The translations under genes and the position numbers were made by a program. Under the pieces are notes generated by a model that saw only the letters and a program-made list of their open reading frames with translations, had not been told where the DNA came from and did not search any database. 64,000 nucleotides of DNA from Paracoccaceae bacterium Fryx2 (lineage in GTDB: Bacteria; Pseudomonadota; Alphaproteobacteria; Rhodobacterales; Rhodobacteraceae), in assembly GCA_032334235.1 (NCBI GenBank), contig JAVSGI010000008.1, forward strand, positions 118,595 through 182,594, written 5' to 3'. Positions 35,366-44,342 of this stretch are shown here, piece after piece (positions within the stretch are counted from its first letter, which is position 1; every line of letters starts with the position of its first letter).

Positions 35366-38167
35366 CTAGACTTCAAATCTCATCTGCCCGCTGCGTTTCG
35401 ACAGCGGGGCTGCGGCGGCTTCGCGGGTCAGGTTGGTCCAATCGGCGATCAGGGCGTTGTAGGCGGTGCCCTCTTTCGCCTCGCCGCGCTTTTCGCAGAT
35501 GTTGTACAGCACATAGGCAAGGTCGCGCACATCCTCGGCCTTGGGGCCGATCTTCTTCAGCATCACCGCCGTTTCATAGCCGATCCCGTGCGCCTCGTGC
35601 AGCCGTACCAGATGCTGGCAGCATTCCCAGACGGTCAGGTGGCCATCAGCAGCGGGCTCCCAATCCGCATCCATCTCGTTGCGCTTGAGGATGCGCACTT
35701 TGCCCGCCGCGCTTTCCACAATCCCGGCGTGCTTGACGCTTGCCACGGCTATCCCTTTAGCCTGAGCGATACTGTTCGCGGTCCCAAAATCTCCCGCCTT
35801 GAGACCGTTCAACTCAAACCATTTCACGGCAAAAGCCGTATCCGCATCAAATTCACCCAAAATACCGTCAAGATACTCGCCCAGTTCGCGGTTGATCAGT
35901 TGCAAGGCGGCCTTCACGCTCATCGGGCTGTCGTCGGATTCCAGCACGGCCTTATAGCGAGAGAACACGCCCATGCCGGGGCCGATGGCCGATTGCGGCA
36001 TGTCGGCCGGGGCGATGTTGGCGGCCTGAAGCTCGGCAATCGCCGGGGGCAATTCACGTTTCAGGGCGCGGATGAACTCGGCGCGAGTGATGGTTTCGGC
36101 GGCGGCTTCCTTCTTGCGGCAGACGAGGACGACCGAGTTGGCGAGGGCATTCGTGCCCGAGGCGATCATTCTTGTGGACCGTTCAGTACGGATCGGCCAA
36201 GTTCCAACAATCGCAAATCCAGCCTTAATAACCGCACCAAGAAATGTGGCCCACCCAGTTGAAGATATCCCTTCCGAGCTGATTTCACTTTGTTTGAACG
36301 CATAATAGATAGTCGCGGGGATATCAGTCTGCTGCCTCATAGCCATGACCGCAAGCGCGCGTGTCATGCCCTCCAGAAAGAAATCTTCTGCTGCTATTTT
36401 TCCACCATGACGGTAGGGAGTCGCAACCAGCTCAGTCGATTTTGGAGTTACTATGCTTCCAAACTCAGACGGATAAACGTCCTGTAGGCTCCTTCGCAAC
36501 CAAACATAAAAAAAGTCAGATAATTCTGCATATCCGATGTTATCGTAGTATGGAGGGTCAGTTGAAATTACAACTTGTCCAGAGATTGGATAATCATCCA
36601 CTGCATCTAGATGAAATATCTTACCTTCCTCTGCGCGGGTAACCGTAGCTAAACCCGAAACAGAACTGATGCAAACCTTTTCAAAGTCCATCATGGATCC
36701 GAAAGGGTTTATTTCAGCGTAATCCCACAACATAGGTATTGCGTGCTTATTAAATAAATGTGTGATATTCTGATTTACTGAATTCCAACTGCATAAGGAG
36801 TTACAATAATCAGTCAATTTGTCTAAAGCAAAAGCCAGATACACACTGACAGCTTCCGCATAAGCTCTTGCACCACTACCCCCAGATCTTAGAAAGGTGC
36901 AGTCTGCAGAAAACCCTGATGCTACCGCATCAATCTCTATTTGACCCCTTGCTTCGCGAATCAAATCGCTTAGCGTATTCAACGATGCTAATTGACGTTC
37001 CGTAAAGAGATCGCCAAAGGTGTCCATGCCGTAATTAGGAGTCTTAAAGTCACGAGGATTTTCAGGAAGACGTGCCGTCGGCCTCCATTTGGGCTCTTCT
37101 AATTCTTGCACTTTAAAGTGATCGGAAGAGGGCGCCAAATAAGCACGCCCTCGTTTTATCTCCGCCACAACAGCGATAAGAGTCCTACCGATCTTCTTAG
37201 ACTTACCCAAATCCCTTATATATTCATAAGTAAGGGCCGCGTCCGAGATGATGCAGCGGAAGGCTTGCCGCTTCCCTGCGGTGGTACCCATTGCGGCGTG
37301 CTCGAGCTGTGACTTCGTAGCCCCGTGACGAATATGATAAGTGATCGTCTTTGCTTGCTTGTCTATCTTAGGCTCAATCCAAACTTCTTGCCCCTTCTTC
37401 GAACTAAGCACAAAAGTGGAAATCAAAGGCACATCTACATCAGAAAAGGCAGGATCTGGACTTGGTACTGTTCGCGCCCAAATCCACGCTAGCGCAGTAG
37501 ACTTACCACCGCCATATTCTTTCGATAGGTTTACTTGTGGATAGAGATGCCCAATTCGTTCTTCCGCCTTCTTGCGCATCCATGCACCATAGTATCTCAC
37601 ATCTTCGGCCAGGCCTTCAGCATTTTGGTAAAATGACCTCTCTTTGATGCCGGGGTGAATTGGAGCCCCATCATTGAACTTCGGCGGTATCTCTATCATC
37701 GCCTTGCCGATCAGCACCGCCACAGGGTTGAGGTCGGATCCATATGCGGGGAGACCCAGCCTCTGTGCCTCAAAGGGGATCGAGCCGCCACCCGAAAACG
37801 GATCATAGATCGGCGGTAGCACTCCACCGCAGCTGCGCCGAATTTCAACGCGCGCGCGTTCAAGCACCTCTTCGTTGGTCGAATTTTCCCATTTCACCAG
37901 GTCTTCGATGATGGCAAACAGACGCTTACGCTCCGCTTCTTGCAACTCCATTGTTGGAAACTGGTCGGGCAGGCTAGAGGGATCATCCACCAACTGCGTG
38001 AATAGAACCGCCCGGCATGCTGGCAATGGGCGCCTCGCCCACCATTGGTGTAGCGATCGTGGATGCCCCTTGAGAAAGGGATTACTTTTTTCCTTGATAG
38101 ATGCCTCATTGATAGCTTCCAGTGGAATGGCGACTTCGATCAGTTTCTTCTTATAGCGTTGGGTCAT
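35366..38167 (-). CDS. DUF1156 adenine-type DNA methyltransferase of the Hma-type system
   Basis: 933 residues. The DUF1156 N-terminus has HQWWARRPLPACRAVLF (about 40-56), then the SAM site YDPFSGGGSIPFEA (121-134) and SDLNPVA (144-150). The amino-methyltransferase motif DPPYYDN is near residue 537, so the order is alpha-like: SAM site first. The protein likely marks host DNA or sets target recognition. The central coding region (about 36.15-37.7 kb) is visibly richer in A/T than both ends, as if the specificity region had been exchanged. Start ATG follows an AAAGGA site; 11 bases after the nuclease-like gene. Confidence 0.88.
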   Translation of the reverse strand: MTQRYKKKLIEVAIPLEAINEASIKEKSNPFLKGHPRSLHQWWARRPLPACRAVLFTQLVDDPSSLPDQFPTMELQEAERKRLFAIIEDLVKWENSTNEEVLERARVEIRRSCGGVLPPIYDPFSGGGSIPFEAQRLGLPAYGSDLNPVAVLIGKAMIEIPPKFNDGAPIHPGIKERSFYQNAEGLAEDVRYYGAWMRKKAEERIGHLYPQVNLSKEYGGGKSTALAWIWARTVPSPDPAFSDVDVPLISTFVLSSKKGQEVWIEPKIDKQAKTITYHIRHGATKSQLEHAAMGTTAGKRQAFRCIISDAALTYEYIRDLGKSKKIGRTLIAVVAEIKRGRAYLAPSSDHFKVQELEEPKWRPTARLPENPRDFKTPNYGMDTFGDLFTERQLASLNTLSDLIREARGQIEIDAVASGFSADCTFLRSGGSGARAYAEAVSVYLAFALDKLTDYCNSLCSWNSVNQNITHLFNKHAIPMLWDYAEINPFGSMMDFEKVCISSVSGLATVTRAEEGKIFHLDAVDDYPISGQVVISTDPPYYDNIGYAELSDFFYVWLRRSLQDVYPSEFGSIVTPKSTELVATPYRHGGKIAAEDFFLEGMTRALAVMAMRQQTDIPATIYYAFKQSEISSEGISSTGWATFLGAVIKAGFAIVGTWPIRTERSTRMIASGTNALANSVVLVCRKKEAAAETITRAEFIRALKRELPPAIAELQAANIAPADMPQSAIGPGMGVFSRYKAVLESDDSPMSVKAALQLINRELGEYLDGILGEFDADTAFAVKWFELNGLKAGDFGTANSIAQAKGIAVASVKHAGIVESAAGKVRILKRNEMDADWEPAADGHLTVWECCQHLVRLHEAHGIGYETAVMLKKIGPKAEDVRDLAYVLYNICEKRGEAKEGTAYNALIADWTNLTREAAAAPLSKRSGQMRFEV

Positions 38168-38178
38168 GGTGGTTCCTT

Positions 38179-38700
38179 TCAGAACAGACCTGCAGGGAAA
38201 GGAACGGTAGCGTTCGGATTGTAATACAGCGTAAAGGGCGGCGTCTCTCCTCGAATACCCTCGTTCCGTACATACAATACGGCACTTATCTGCGCAGCGA
38301 TGGCGACGGTCCTGCTCTCAAGGACGTGCCTAACCTGGTAGTCAGTCTGGCCCAAAACGCGATTGGAATAAATCACACCCAATGTTGGGAAGCCCTTTTG
38401 CGACGCGTCTTGAAGTTGGGCGGCTTGTTGGCCCAGTTTGCGGCCAAGACCACCATCATGGCTGAAATCGACGTCCCCAACGTGAACTCCCGTCTGGTCA
38501 AGCTCAATTTCTATGGCTCGGCTCACTTCATTGATTTCGAACTGCTTAACTTCAACCAGTATGACGCCACCGTCGATTTCGATTTTGAAGTCGGGTGTTT
38601 TACATGCCGGTTCTTCGGGAATCTTCTCCACGCCGTATCCTTTAGCTCTGCAAAGATCAGCGAAGACACGTTCTGAGTCAGTTGCATAGCAATTTTTCAT
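38179..38700 (-). CDS. Small PD-(D/E)XK nuclease-like protein inside the Hma-type operon
   Basis: 173 residues. TPDFKIEIDGGVILVEVKQF carries the PD...ExK signature (Asp37, Glu50, Lys52) after a helix with Glu (SERVFADLCRA), the layout of a restriction-endonuclease-like core. Its start overlaps the helicase stop (ATGA at 38697-38700) and it ends 11 bases before the methyltransferase start, so it is firmly in the operon. Base composition is more A/T-rich than the helicase gene. I do not know this gene as a standard member of the three-gene helicase-methylase-ATPase set. Confidence 0.75.
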   Translation of the reverse strand: MKNCYATDSERVFADLCRAKGYGVEKIPEEPACKTPDFKIEIDGGVILVEVKQFEINEVSRAIEIELDQTGVHVGDVDFSHDGGLGRKLGQQAAQLQDASQKGFPTLGVIYSNRVLGQTDYQVRHVLESRTVAIAAQISAVLYVRNEGIRGETPPFTLYYNPNATVPFPAGLF

Positions 38701-41700
38701 GCTGGCACCTCTGCCCGCTCCAGCAGGCGCTTCAAGTGGAACTGGATCGCCGTGTGTTCAAACGAGGGTTCGTGATCTGACAGCGCCCCCCTTACATATC
38801 GGGGTTCGCGGGCGAATCCACCCTCGATCTGAACAATGGCCAGAATGTATTTCTGCGGCTCGTGCAGCGAGGTGATGATTTCCTGCCGGGTCAGCATCAC
38901 CGTGTCGGCCCCGTCGATCCGGCCCTTGACCTCGATGAAGCGCAAGTGCTGGGTGCGCGGATCGTAGGAGGCGATGTCGTAGCCGACCTTCTGCGCCGAC
39001 ACATCGCTTGGCTGATTGCCCAGCGCGCGTTCGACCGCCATCACCGCTTCCATCGCCTTCAACTCGCTTTCGCGCCGCGCTTCCGGATCTTCGGCAAATG
39101 CACTGACGCCTGCGGATGTCTTGGGCAACATCCGGGCATTCAGCAAGCCTTGCGGGATGACCACCATGCCGCCACGAACGCGGGGCGGCTGAGCCGAGAT
39201 GAACTTTTCCTTCTCCAGCAGCTCCATCCGGCGCTTCAGCCGATCAGCCAGGTCTTCGGCCCGACGCTCGGCATTCTGCCAGTTCAGGCGGGTTTTTTTG
39301 CCAGCCTTTTCATCCTCACGCAATTCAGCGGCGCGGTTATCCCAATAGTTGATCTCTTTTTTCAGGCGGGCCATCACCTCCCGCTCTACCTTCTTGATCT
39401 CGGGCAGGCGGCGCGCCTTCACATCGGCCACATGGGTCTGCGCCAGTTCGACCGTCGCAAAACGCACGGCCGCCTTTTCAAGATCGTGGCGCAGCCAGTC
39501 CTCGTTCAGTTTGTCAGACACCAGATTTTTCTCGTCAGGCGTCGCGGGGCGCAGGTTCAAGTGTGGCGCGATGCCCGCGTTGGTGGCGTTGCCTGCCTTG
39601 TCGATGGCCGCAAACTGCAGCTTTTCGGAAACGACATGCGGTTTGCCGATGCTGGTGGGCCTGCCATCCTGGACGCTGTGTTCCAGCAAGAAGATCGCGG
39701 TGATGTCCTGGCCTTGGTCAGTTTCATCGACCAAGACCGCGCCCTGTTTCATCAGGTGGTCGTATTGCTCGCGAACGATGCTGATCACGGCTTCCAACAG
39801 CGGATGACCCGGACAAACGAAGGTGGCCACCGGCTGCTGGTTCACCTTGGACTTTTCAAAGCAGATGCGTTCGTATTTCTTCTGAACCGGCGATCCGGTT
39901 CCGATCTGACGATCCCGCTCCCGGATGCTCACCGGGACGTGGGTGACCTCCCACCGGCCATCCTCCCGCGGCTTGAGCTGGCCACCGAGCCGCTTGAACG
40001 CCTCGATGAAGAAGCTCTGGACATGGTGAGGCTGCAGGCGCTGGGCCTCAGCACGCTCCATGTCCAAGCGGATTTCCTGCACCTTGGCGGCGGGCATCGT
40101 GTCGTTCGTAAGAGCACGGCGGGCAAGCAGGTCCAGCAGGTGCTGCTGATCGACGGCACCATCCACGGCCTGGAACAACCGTGCTTTGACTTCAGGCTGC
40201 TCGCCGTACTGAATGGCTTCGAAAAGAAGATCCTTCAGAGCGGTGCCTTCGAACAGTTCACCCAAAACGTCATACACCCGACCGCCGAGAGCTTCGCGGG
40301 CGACCTCCAGCTTTTCCAGCAGGCGGCCATAGACCTCGCCTTCGCGGGTATCGGCGGCGACCAGGTTCCAAAGATGGCACACCTCGGTTTGGCCAATCCT
40401 ATGGATGCGCCCGAACCGTTGTTCGATCTTGTTCGGGTTCCACGGCAGGTCATAGTTCACCATCAGGTGGCCACGCTGCAGGTTCACGCCCTCACCCGCG
40501 GCATCGTTGGCGATCAGCACCAACATGTCGCGGTCCTGCATGAACCGTTCAATAATCTTGCGCCGATCCTCGCGGCTGACACCGCCATGGATGACTTCGA
40601 CGGCATCAGCGCGCCCCAGGCGTGCCCGAACACGATCGTGAAGATAGAACAGGGTGTCTTTGGGTTCAGTGAAAATGATCAGTTTGCGGCGATTGCCGTG
40701 GGCATCGACCATCAGTTCGTCGTCAAGGATCCGGTTCAGTTGCGACCACTTGGTGTCCTGGCCCGAACTCATAACGCCAAGGGCCATCCTTTCCAGCCCT
40801 TGCAGCGTTTCGACCTCCAGCGCCAACTGATCAACAGTTTCCGCTGTGGTGGCCGTCGTGGAAATCCGATCCTCGATATCGTCGATCTCGTCCTGGCCGA
40901 ACTCCTCGATGTTCTGAAGCAGATCCTCAGACACGTCAGGGGCGTCAAAACCTACTCGCTTGCCGCGCGCCGAAATGCGCGCTTCGGCAAGCTCCGACTC
41001 CAACCGCTCGCGACGGCGTTTCAGGGACTGATAGATCGCAGCAGGGGACGACGCGAGGCGGCGTTGCAGGATCTGGAGCGCGAAGCCAACGTTGTTGCGC
41101 TTCTTGCCATCTTCGGCAGCGAAACGCTGAACCCGGTTCATCTCATTGCGAACGTATTCGGTGACTGCCGCATAGAGCGCCGCCTCTTCCGGCGAGAGCT
41201 CGTATTTCACGGTGTAGGCGCGACGTTCGGGGAACAGCGGGCGACCATCAAACCGCAGCAGCTCTTCCTTTGTCAGGCGGCGCATCATGTCGGCAGTATC
41301 GGCATAGTGAACGCCATCGCGGAACCGGCCTTCGAAACGATCGCCATCAAGCAACGCCATGAAAAGCTGGAAATCCTGCTCATGGCCGTTGTGCGGGGTG
41401 GCCGACATCAATAGGAAATGGCGGCAGGCCTCGCCAAGTCGCTGCCCGAGGCGGTACCGCTTGGTGTATTTGGCCTCGCCGCCGAAATAGGTCGCCGACA
41501 TGCGGTGCGCTTCGTCGCAGATGATCAGGTCCCATTCTGTCGATTGAGCCAGCTTCTCTTGCAGATCATCGTTGCGCGCCAATACATCCAGCCGCGCGAT
41601 CATGCGGTTACGATCGTTGAACGGATTTCCCGAGCGGGAGTTCTCGATCATATCGCGGGTAAGGATATCGAATTCCAGACCGAACTTTTCGCCGAGCTCG

Positions 41701-42206
41701 TCCTGCCATTGTTCGACCAGGCTGCCCGGCGCGACAACAAGGCACCGCTCAAGATCGCTGCGGGCGATTAATTCCTTGATCAGCAAGCCCGCCATGATCG
41801 TCTTTCCCGCACCGGGGTCATCGGCCAAAAGAAAGCGCAGGGGTTGGCGAGGGAGCATTTCGCCATAAACGGCCGAAATCTGATGCGGCAACGGATCAAC
41901 TAGGCTCGTGTGGATTGCCAGATAGGGATCGAAGTAATGGGCGAGCTTTATGCGGTTTGCTTCGGTCACCAGCCGCAGAAGGTCACCGTCAGCATCAAAG
42001 GACCAAGCCCGACCTCGCGCATCGATCTCGATTCTTGCCTGGTCATCGCGGTAGAGCGTGGTTTCGGCCACGCCACCGCCTTGAACCCGATAGACAAGAT
42101 TGATGGCTTGATCGCCGATCCACTCCACCGAAACAACTTCGACCGGCTGTCCGGGAACAATGCCGCGGACCGAAGCGCCGTTCTTGATGTCTTCCAAAGT
42201 GGTCAT
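38697..42206 (-). CDS. SNF2/Snf2-like helicase with DUF3883 domain, helicase subunit of the Hma-type system
   Basis: 1,169 residues, first gene of the operon, ATG after an AAGGGGAG site. Helicase motifs: Walker A DDPGAGKT (about 129-136), DEAH box (231-234), SATPHNG, and the C-terminal lobe with NDAAGEGVNLQ and RFGRIHRIGQ. The C-terminal DUF3883 domain (KVGYDIASYD, then RFIEVKGR) is itself a PD-(D/E)XK-like module. It is related to helicases of DISARM-like systems. It probably translocates on incoming DNA. The operon promoter should lie in 42207-42300. Confidence 0.88.
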   Translation of the reverse strand: MTTLEDIKNGASVRGIVPGQPVEVVSVEWIGDQAINLVYRVQGGGVAETTLYRDDQARIEIDARGRAWSFDADGDLLRLVTEANRIKLAHYFDPYLAIHTSLVDPLPHQISAVYGEMLPRQPLRFLLADDPGAGKTIMAGLLIKELIARSDLERCLVVAPGSLVEQWQDELGEKFGLEFDILTRDMIENSRSGNPFNDRNRMIARLDVLARNDDLQEKLAQSTEWDLIICDEAHRMSATYFGGEAKYTKRYRLGQRLGEACRHFLLMSATPHNGHEQDFQLFMALLDGDRFEGRFRDGVHYADTADMMRRLTKEELLRFDGRPLFPERRAYTVKYELSPEEAALYAAVTEYVRNEMNRVQRFAAEDGKKRNNVGFALQILQRRLASSPAAIYQSLKRRRERLESELAEARISARGKRVGFDAPDVSEDLLQNIEEFGQDEIDDIEDRISTTATTAETVDQLALEVETLQGLERMALGVMSSGQDTKWSQLNRILDDELMVDAHGNRRKLIIFTEPKDTLFYLHDRVRARLGRADAVEVIHGGVSREDRRKIIERFMQDRDMLVLIANDAAGEGVNLQRGHLMVNYDLPWNPNKIEQRFGRIHRIGQTEVCHLWNLVAADTREGEVYGRLLEKLEVAREALGGRVYDVLGELFEGTALKDLLFEAIQYGEQPEVKARLFQAVDGAVDQQHLLDLLARRALTNDTMPAAKVQEIRLDMERAEAQRLQPHHVQSFFIEAFKRLGGQLKPREDGRWEVTHVPVSIRERDRQIGTGSPVQKKYERICFEKSKVNQQPVATFVCPGHPLLEAVISIVREQYDHLMKQGAVLVDETDQGQDITAIFLLEHSVQDGRPTSIGKPHVVSEKLQFAAIDKAGNATNAGIAPHLNLRPATPDEKNLVSDKLNEDWLRHDLEKAAVRFATVELAQTHVADVKARRLPEIKKVEREVMARLKKEINYWDNRAAELREDEKAGKKTRLNWQNAERRAEDLADRLKRRMELLEKEKFISAQPPRVRGGMVVIPQGLLNARMLPKTSAGVSAFAEDPEARRESELKAMEAVMAVERALGNQPSDVSAQKVGYDIASYDPRTQHLRFIEVKGRIDGADTVMLTRQEIITSLHEPQKYILAIVQIEGGFAREPRYVRGALSDHEPSFEHTAIQFHLKRLLERAEVPA

Positions 42207-42746
42207 CCGGCTCTCCCCTTCACCGCGCCAAAAAAGAGAATCGGCACAAGTCCCTACTGAACATAAAACTCATCCCCGAAACGCTTGAAAGCGCAGCAGA
42301 TTTGAATAGTGAGACGTTAGTGGCAGACCTGCGCGCGGGCAAGGGAAGATGCCGAGCCGCGCATGGCTGCCGAAGAGCGTTTCATCGTCTGACTGCATGG
42401 GCCATTCCGCATCCGCGCAACCCATTGACAACCCTGCTCCTCTTGACTCATATCTTGACCATCGAAGATTTGCGCCCGGAGGTCACCCTCTCGGGCGCTT
42501 TCGTTTCCGCCCACCCCCCTGGCATGGTTCCTCCCCGGCCCCGTTCGTATGCGGGGGGGCGCAGCGCGCCATTTCGCTAGCGACAGGCACTTTCACCGGG
42601 GAATCCAGGCGGAATCCACCTGCCACTCGATTTTGGAAAAAGCGACTCATTATCAAAGGCTTGCGGAATCATGATCTTGGCGTGCTGGATTCTTTTCGGA
42701 ATCCAGGGAATCCACTTTGTGGAAGCCACCCTGCCGGAAGCCATGT
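42207..42746. other. Non-coding stretch between the defence operon and the IS110-family element
   Basis: About 540 bases. It holds the presumed minus-strand operon promoter, a plus-strand hairpin with T-run (42472-42506) and a run of ggaatcc/gaatccac repeats (about 42600-42720). Plus-strand frames here (42302-42580, 42349-42780) lack sites and motifs. Confidence 0.45.
42472..42506 (+). terminator. Hairpin-terminator module A
   Basis: gcgcccg (42472-42478) pairs with cgggcgc (42492-42498), with an inner gagg/cctc helix and a following TTTCGTTT. TTGACA/TTGACT-like hexamers lie just upstream (42424-42458). It is structurally matched by module B at 44219-44255. Confidence 0.6.
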
Positions 42747-42759
42747 GTGGATGCCTCCC

Positions 42760-43013
42760 GTTGTGCAAGGAAAATTTTGACCTTCTTGGCATGTGATCGA
42801 GTGCGGTCATGTGTCAGGCCTCTCTGTGCGGCTTTTCACATGCCGCGGGCCGGTATGGAGATACGCGGATCAGGTCCAAATCAGCTCAGACGCGCTCAAG
42901 TTGGCGCTTTGGCTTCCCCTGGTTTTCCTGATCCCGATCTGATCGATCATTTGCCCATGCAGGTCATTGCCTTCCTCACACTCCCGGGCGGCGGGTTGCG
43001 GCAGGGTTCAATT
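42760..43013 (-). ncRNA. Candidate bridge-RNA region of the IS110-family element
   Basis: Non-coding DNA on the 3' side of the transposase gene inside the element. IS110-family recombinases are guided by an RNA from a non-coding end; in IS1111-like members it is on the 3' side. The segment is G/C-rich with local palindromes (gatcccgatctgatcgatc). No structure was computed; the call rests on position. Confidence 0.35.
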
Positions 43014-44063
43014 TCACCCCACCATCACCGGCCCCCGGTATTCCTCGTTTTTCGTCAACATGGCCCAAAGACCGCGCGCCATCTTGTTGGCCAAGGCGAT
43101 GGCGACCAGCATGCGTGGCTTGCGGGCCAGCATTTTCTCCAACCATGATCCCTTGGGAGCGCCCCTTCGAACCGATGAACCCACCACCGCCATCGCGCCG
43201 ACAATAAGCAATCGCCGGATATCGCACTGGCCCATTTTCGATGTCTTGCCCAAGATCTGCTTGCCGCCCGTTGATCGTTGCAATGGCACCAGACCAAGCC
43301 ATGCCGCGAAATCACGCCCGCAGCGAAAGCTTTCCATGACCGGCGCGAAGGTTTCGACGGCCAGCGCCGTGATCGGCCCGACGCCCGGCATAGTCCGCAG
43401 ACGCCGGGCGACCTCGCCTGAAAGACGAGAGATTTCCTTGTCCAGCACCGCAAGCCGCTCGGTCAGCCGCGAGATCTGTTCAATCAACTCGCGGCAGGAA
43501 AAGCGCACCAGCGCGGGCAGGTCGCTGTTGTCAGCGTCTACGATCTCGACCAGTTGCTTCACATTCTGAACCCCGATCGGCGCGATATAGCCGAATTCAT
43601 AAAGATGCGCCCGCAGCGCGTTTATGGCCTCGGTGCGCTGACGAATGAACTGCGCGCGGGTCCGAAACAAAACCGCCCCCCCCTGCTGATCTGGCGTCTT
43701 GGGGTCCACAAAGCGCATGGTTGGACGCAGGGCCGCTTCGACGATGGCCTCGGCATCGGCGGTATCGTTCTTGTGCCGCTTGACGAAGGGCTTGACGTAG
43801 CGGGGCGCGATCAGACGTGGGTCATGGCCCATCTGTGCCACCTCACGCGCCCAGTAATGCGAACTGCCGCAAGCCTCCATCGCCACAAGGCAGGCGGGAT
43901 GACCCGACATGAACTTATGAAACTGAACCCGCGTAAGCTTCTTGCGGAACACGACCGAACCATCGGCCGCAGCGCCATGAAGCTGGAAAACGTTCTTTGC
44001 AAGATCAACGCCAATGATGGTCACTTCTTTCACGGATGCCTCCTTCGATTTGCTTGGTTTCAA
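43014..44063 (-). CDS. IS110-family transposase (DEDD recombinase)
   Basis: 349 residues. The RuvC-like N-terminal domain has the first Asp in EVTIIGVDLAKNVFQLHG, then VAMEACGSSHYW (Glu) and KNDTADAEAI (Asp pair). The C-terminal Transposase_20 domain has RLRTMPGVGPITAL and the serine-bearing GGKQILGKTSKMG. Length is normal. It is transcribed toward the defence operon promoter region. Confidence 0.92.
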   Translation of the reverse strand: MKPSKSKEASVKEVTIIGVDLAKNVFQLHGAAADGSVVFRKKLTRVQFHKFMSGHPACLVAMEACGSSHYWAREVAQMGHDPRLIAPRYVKPFVKRHKNDTADAEAIVEAALRPTMRFVDPKTPDQQGGAVLFRTRAQFIRQRTEAINALRAHLYEFGYIAPIGVQNVKQLVEIVDADNSDLPALVRFSCRELIEQISRLTERLAVLDKEISRLSGEVARRLRTMPGVGPITALAVETFAPVMESFRCGRDFAAWLGLVPLQRSTGGKQILGKTSKMGQCDIRRLLIVGAMAVVGSSVRRGAPKGSWLEKMLARKPRMLVAIALANKMARGLWAMLTKNEEYRGPVMVG

Positions 44064-44112
44064 CGTCCAAAGCTTGGCACATTACGATGCCGTAGGGGAG
44101 GGAGGCATCCAC

Positions 44113-44342
44113 TCCATCAGCCAGCGGAAGCCACCCCGTAAGAAGTCATTGAATCCACGTCATTTTTTCACTTGACATTTCTAGCCCCCTTGACCTACCT
44201 ATAAATCATTGAGAAATTACGCCCGGAGGATAAACCTCGCGGGCGTTTTTGTTTTCCCCACATCGCGGATGCCGATCCTGTCGCTGGCCATGTTGCCCGC
44301 GCGCGTTGGTACGTCCGCCCTGCCCCAAATGAGAACCGCCCC
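44113..44342. other. Non-coding stretch before the ParB-methyltransferase genes
   Basis: Contains TTGACA (44172-44177), TTGACC and TATAAAT-like hexamers, then hairpin-terminator module B, then the leader of the first methyltransferase. It probably carries the promoter of the late-side plus-strand operon. Confidence 0.45.
44219..44255 (+). terminator. Hairpin-terminator module B
   Basis: acgcccg (44219-44225) pairs with cgggcgt (44240-44246), with an inner gagg/cctc helix, then TTTTGTTTT. It has the same architecture as module A with a compensating change of the basal pair (G-C in A, A-T in B). It could act as an attenuator of the gene at 44343 or end a small RNA. Confidence 0.65.

Larger units (their letters stand above)
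42747..44112 (-). mobile_element. IS110-family element (IS1111-like, with subterminal inverted repeats)
   Basis: A DEDD transposase lies between 13-bp inverted repeats gtggatgcctccc (42747-42759) and its complement (44100-44112). IS1111-group members carry such subterminal repeats; the exact element ends extend somewhat further out. A direct repeat ggaagccaccc occurs outside both (42721-42731 and 44127-44137) and may mark the target or junction. A 250-base non-coding segment (42760-43013) follows the transposase gene. Confidence 0.75.

Noticed and set aside
38862..41414. 850-codon plus-strand frame antisense to the helicase gene
   Set aside because: It mirrors the helicase frame in G/C-rich DNA, has no family motifs, and the helicase is unmistakable on the other strand.
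42302..42780. Plus-strand frames between the defence operon and the IS110-family element
   Set aside because: They run through the hairpin-terminator and the gaatcc repeats, lack starts with good sites and have no protein-like pattern.
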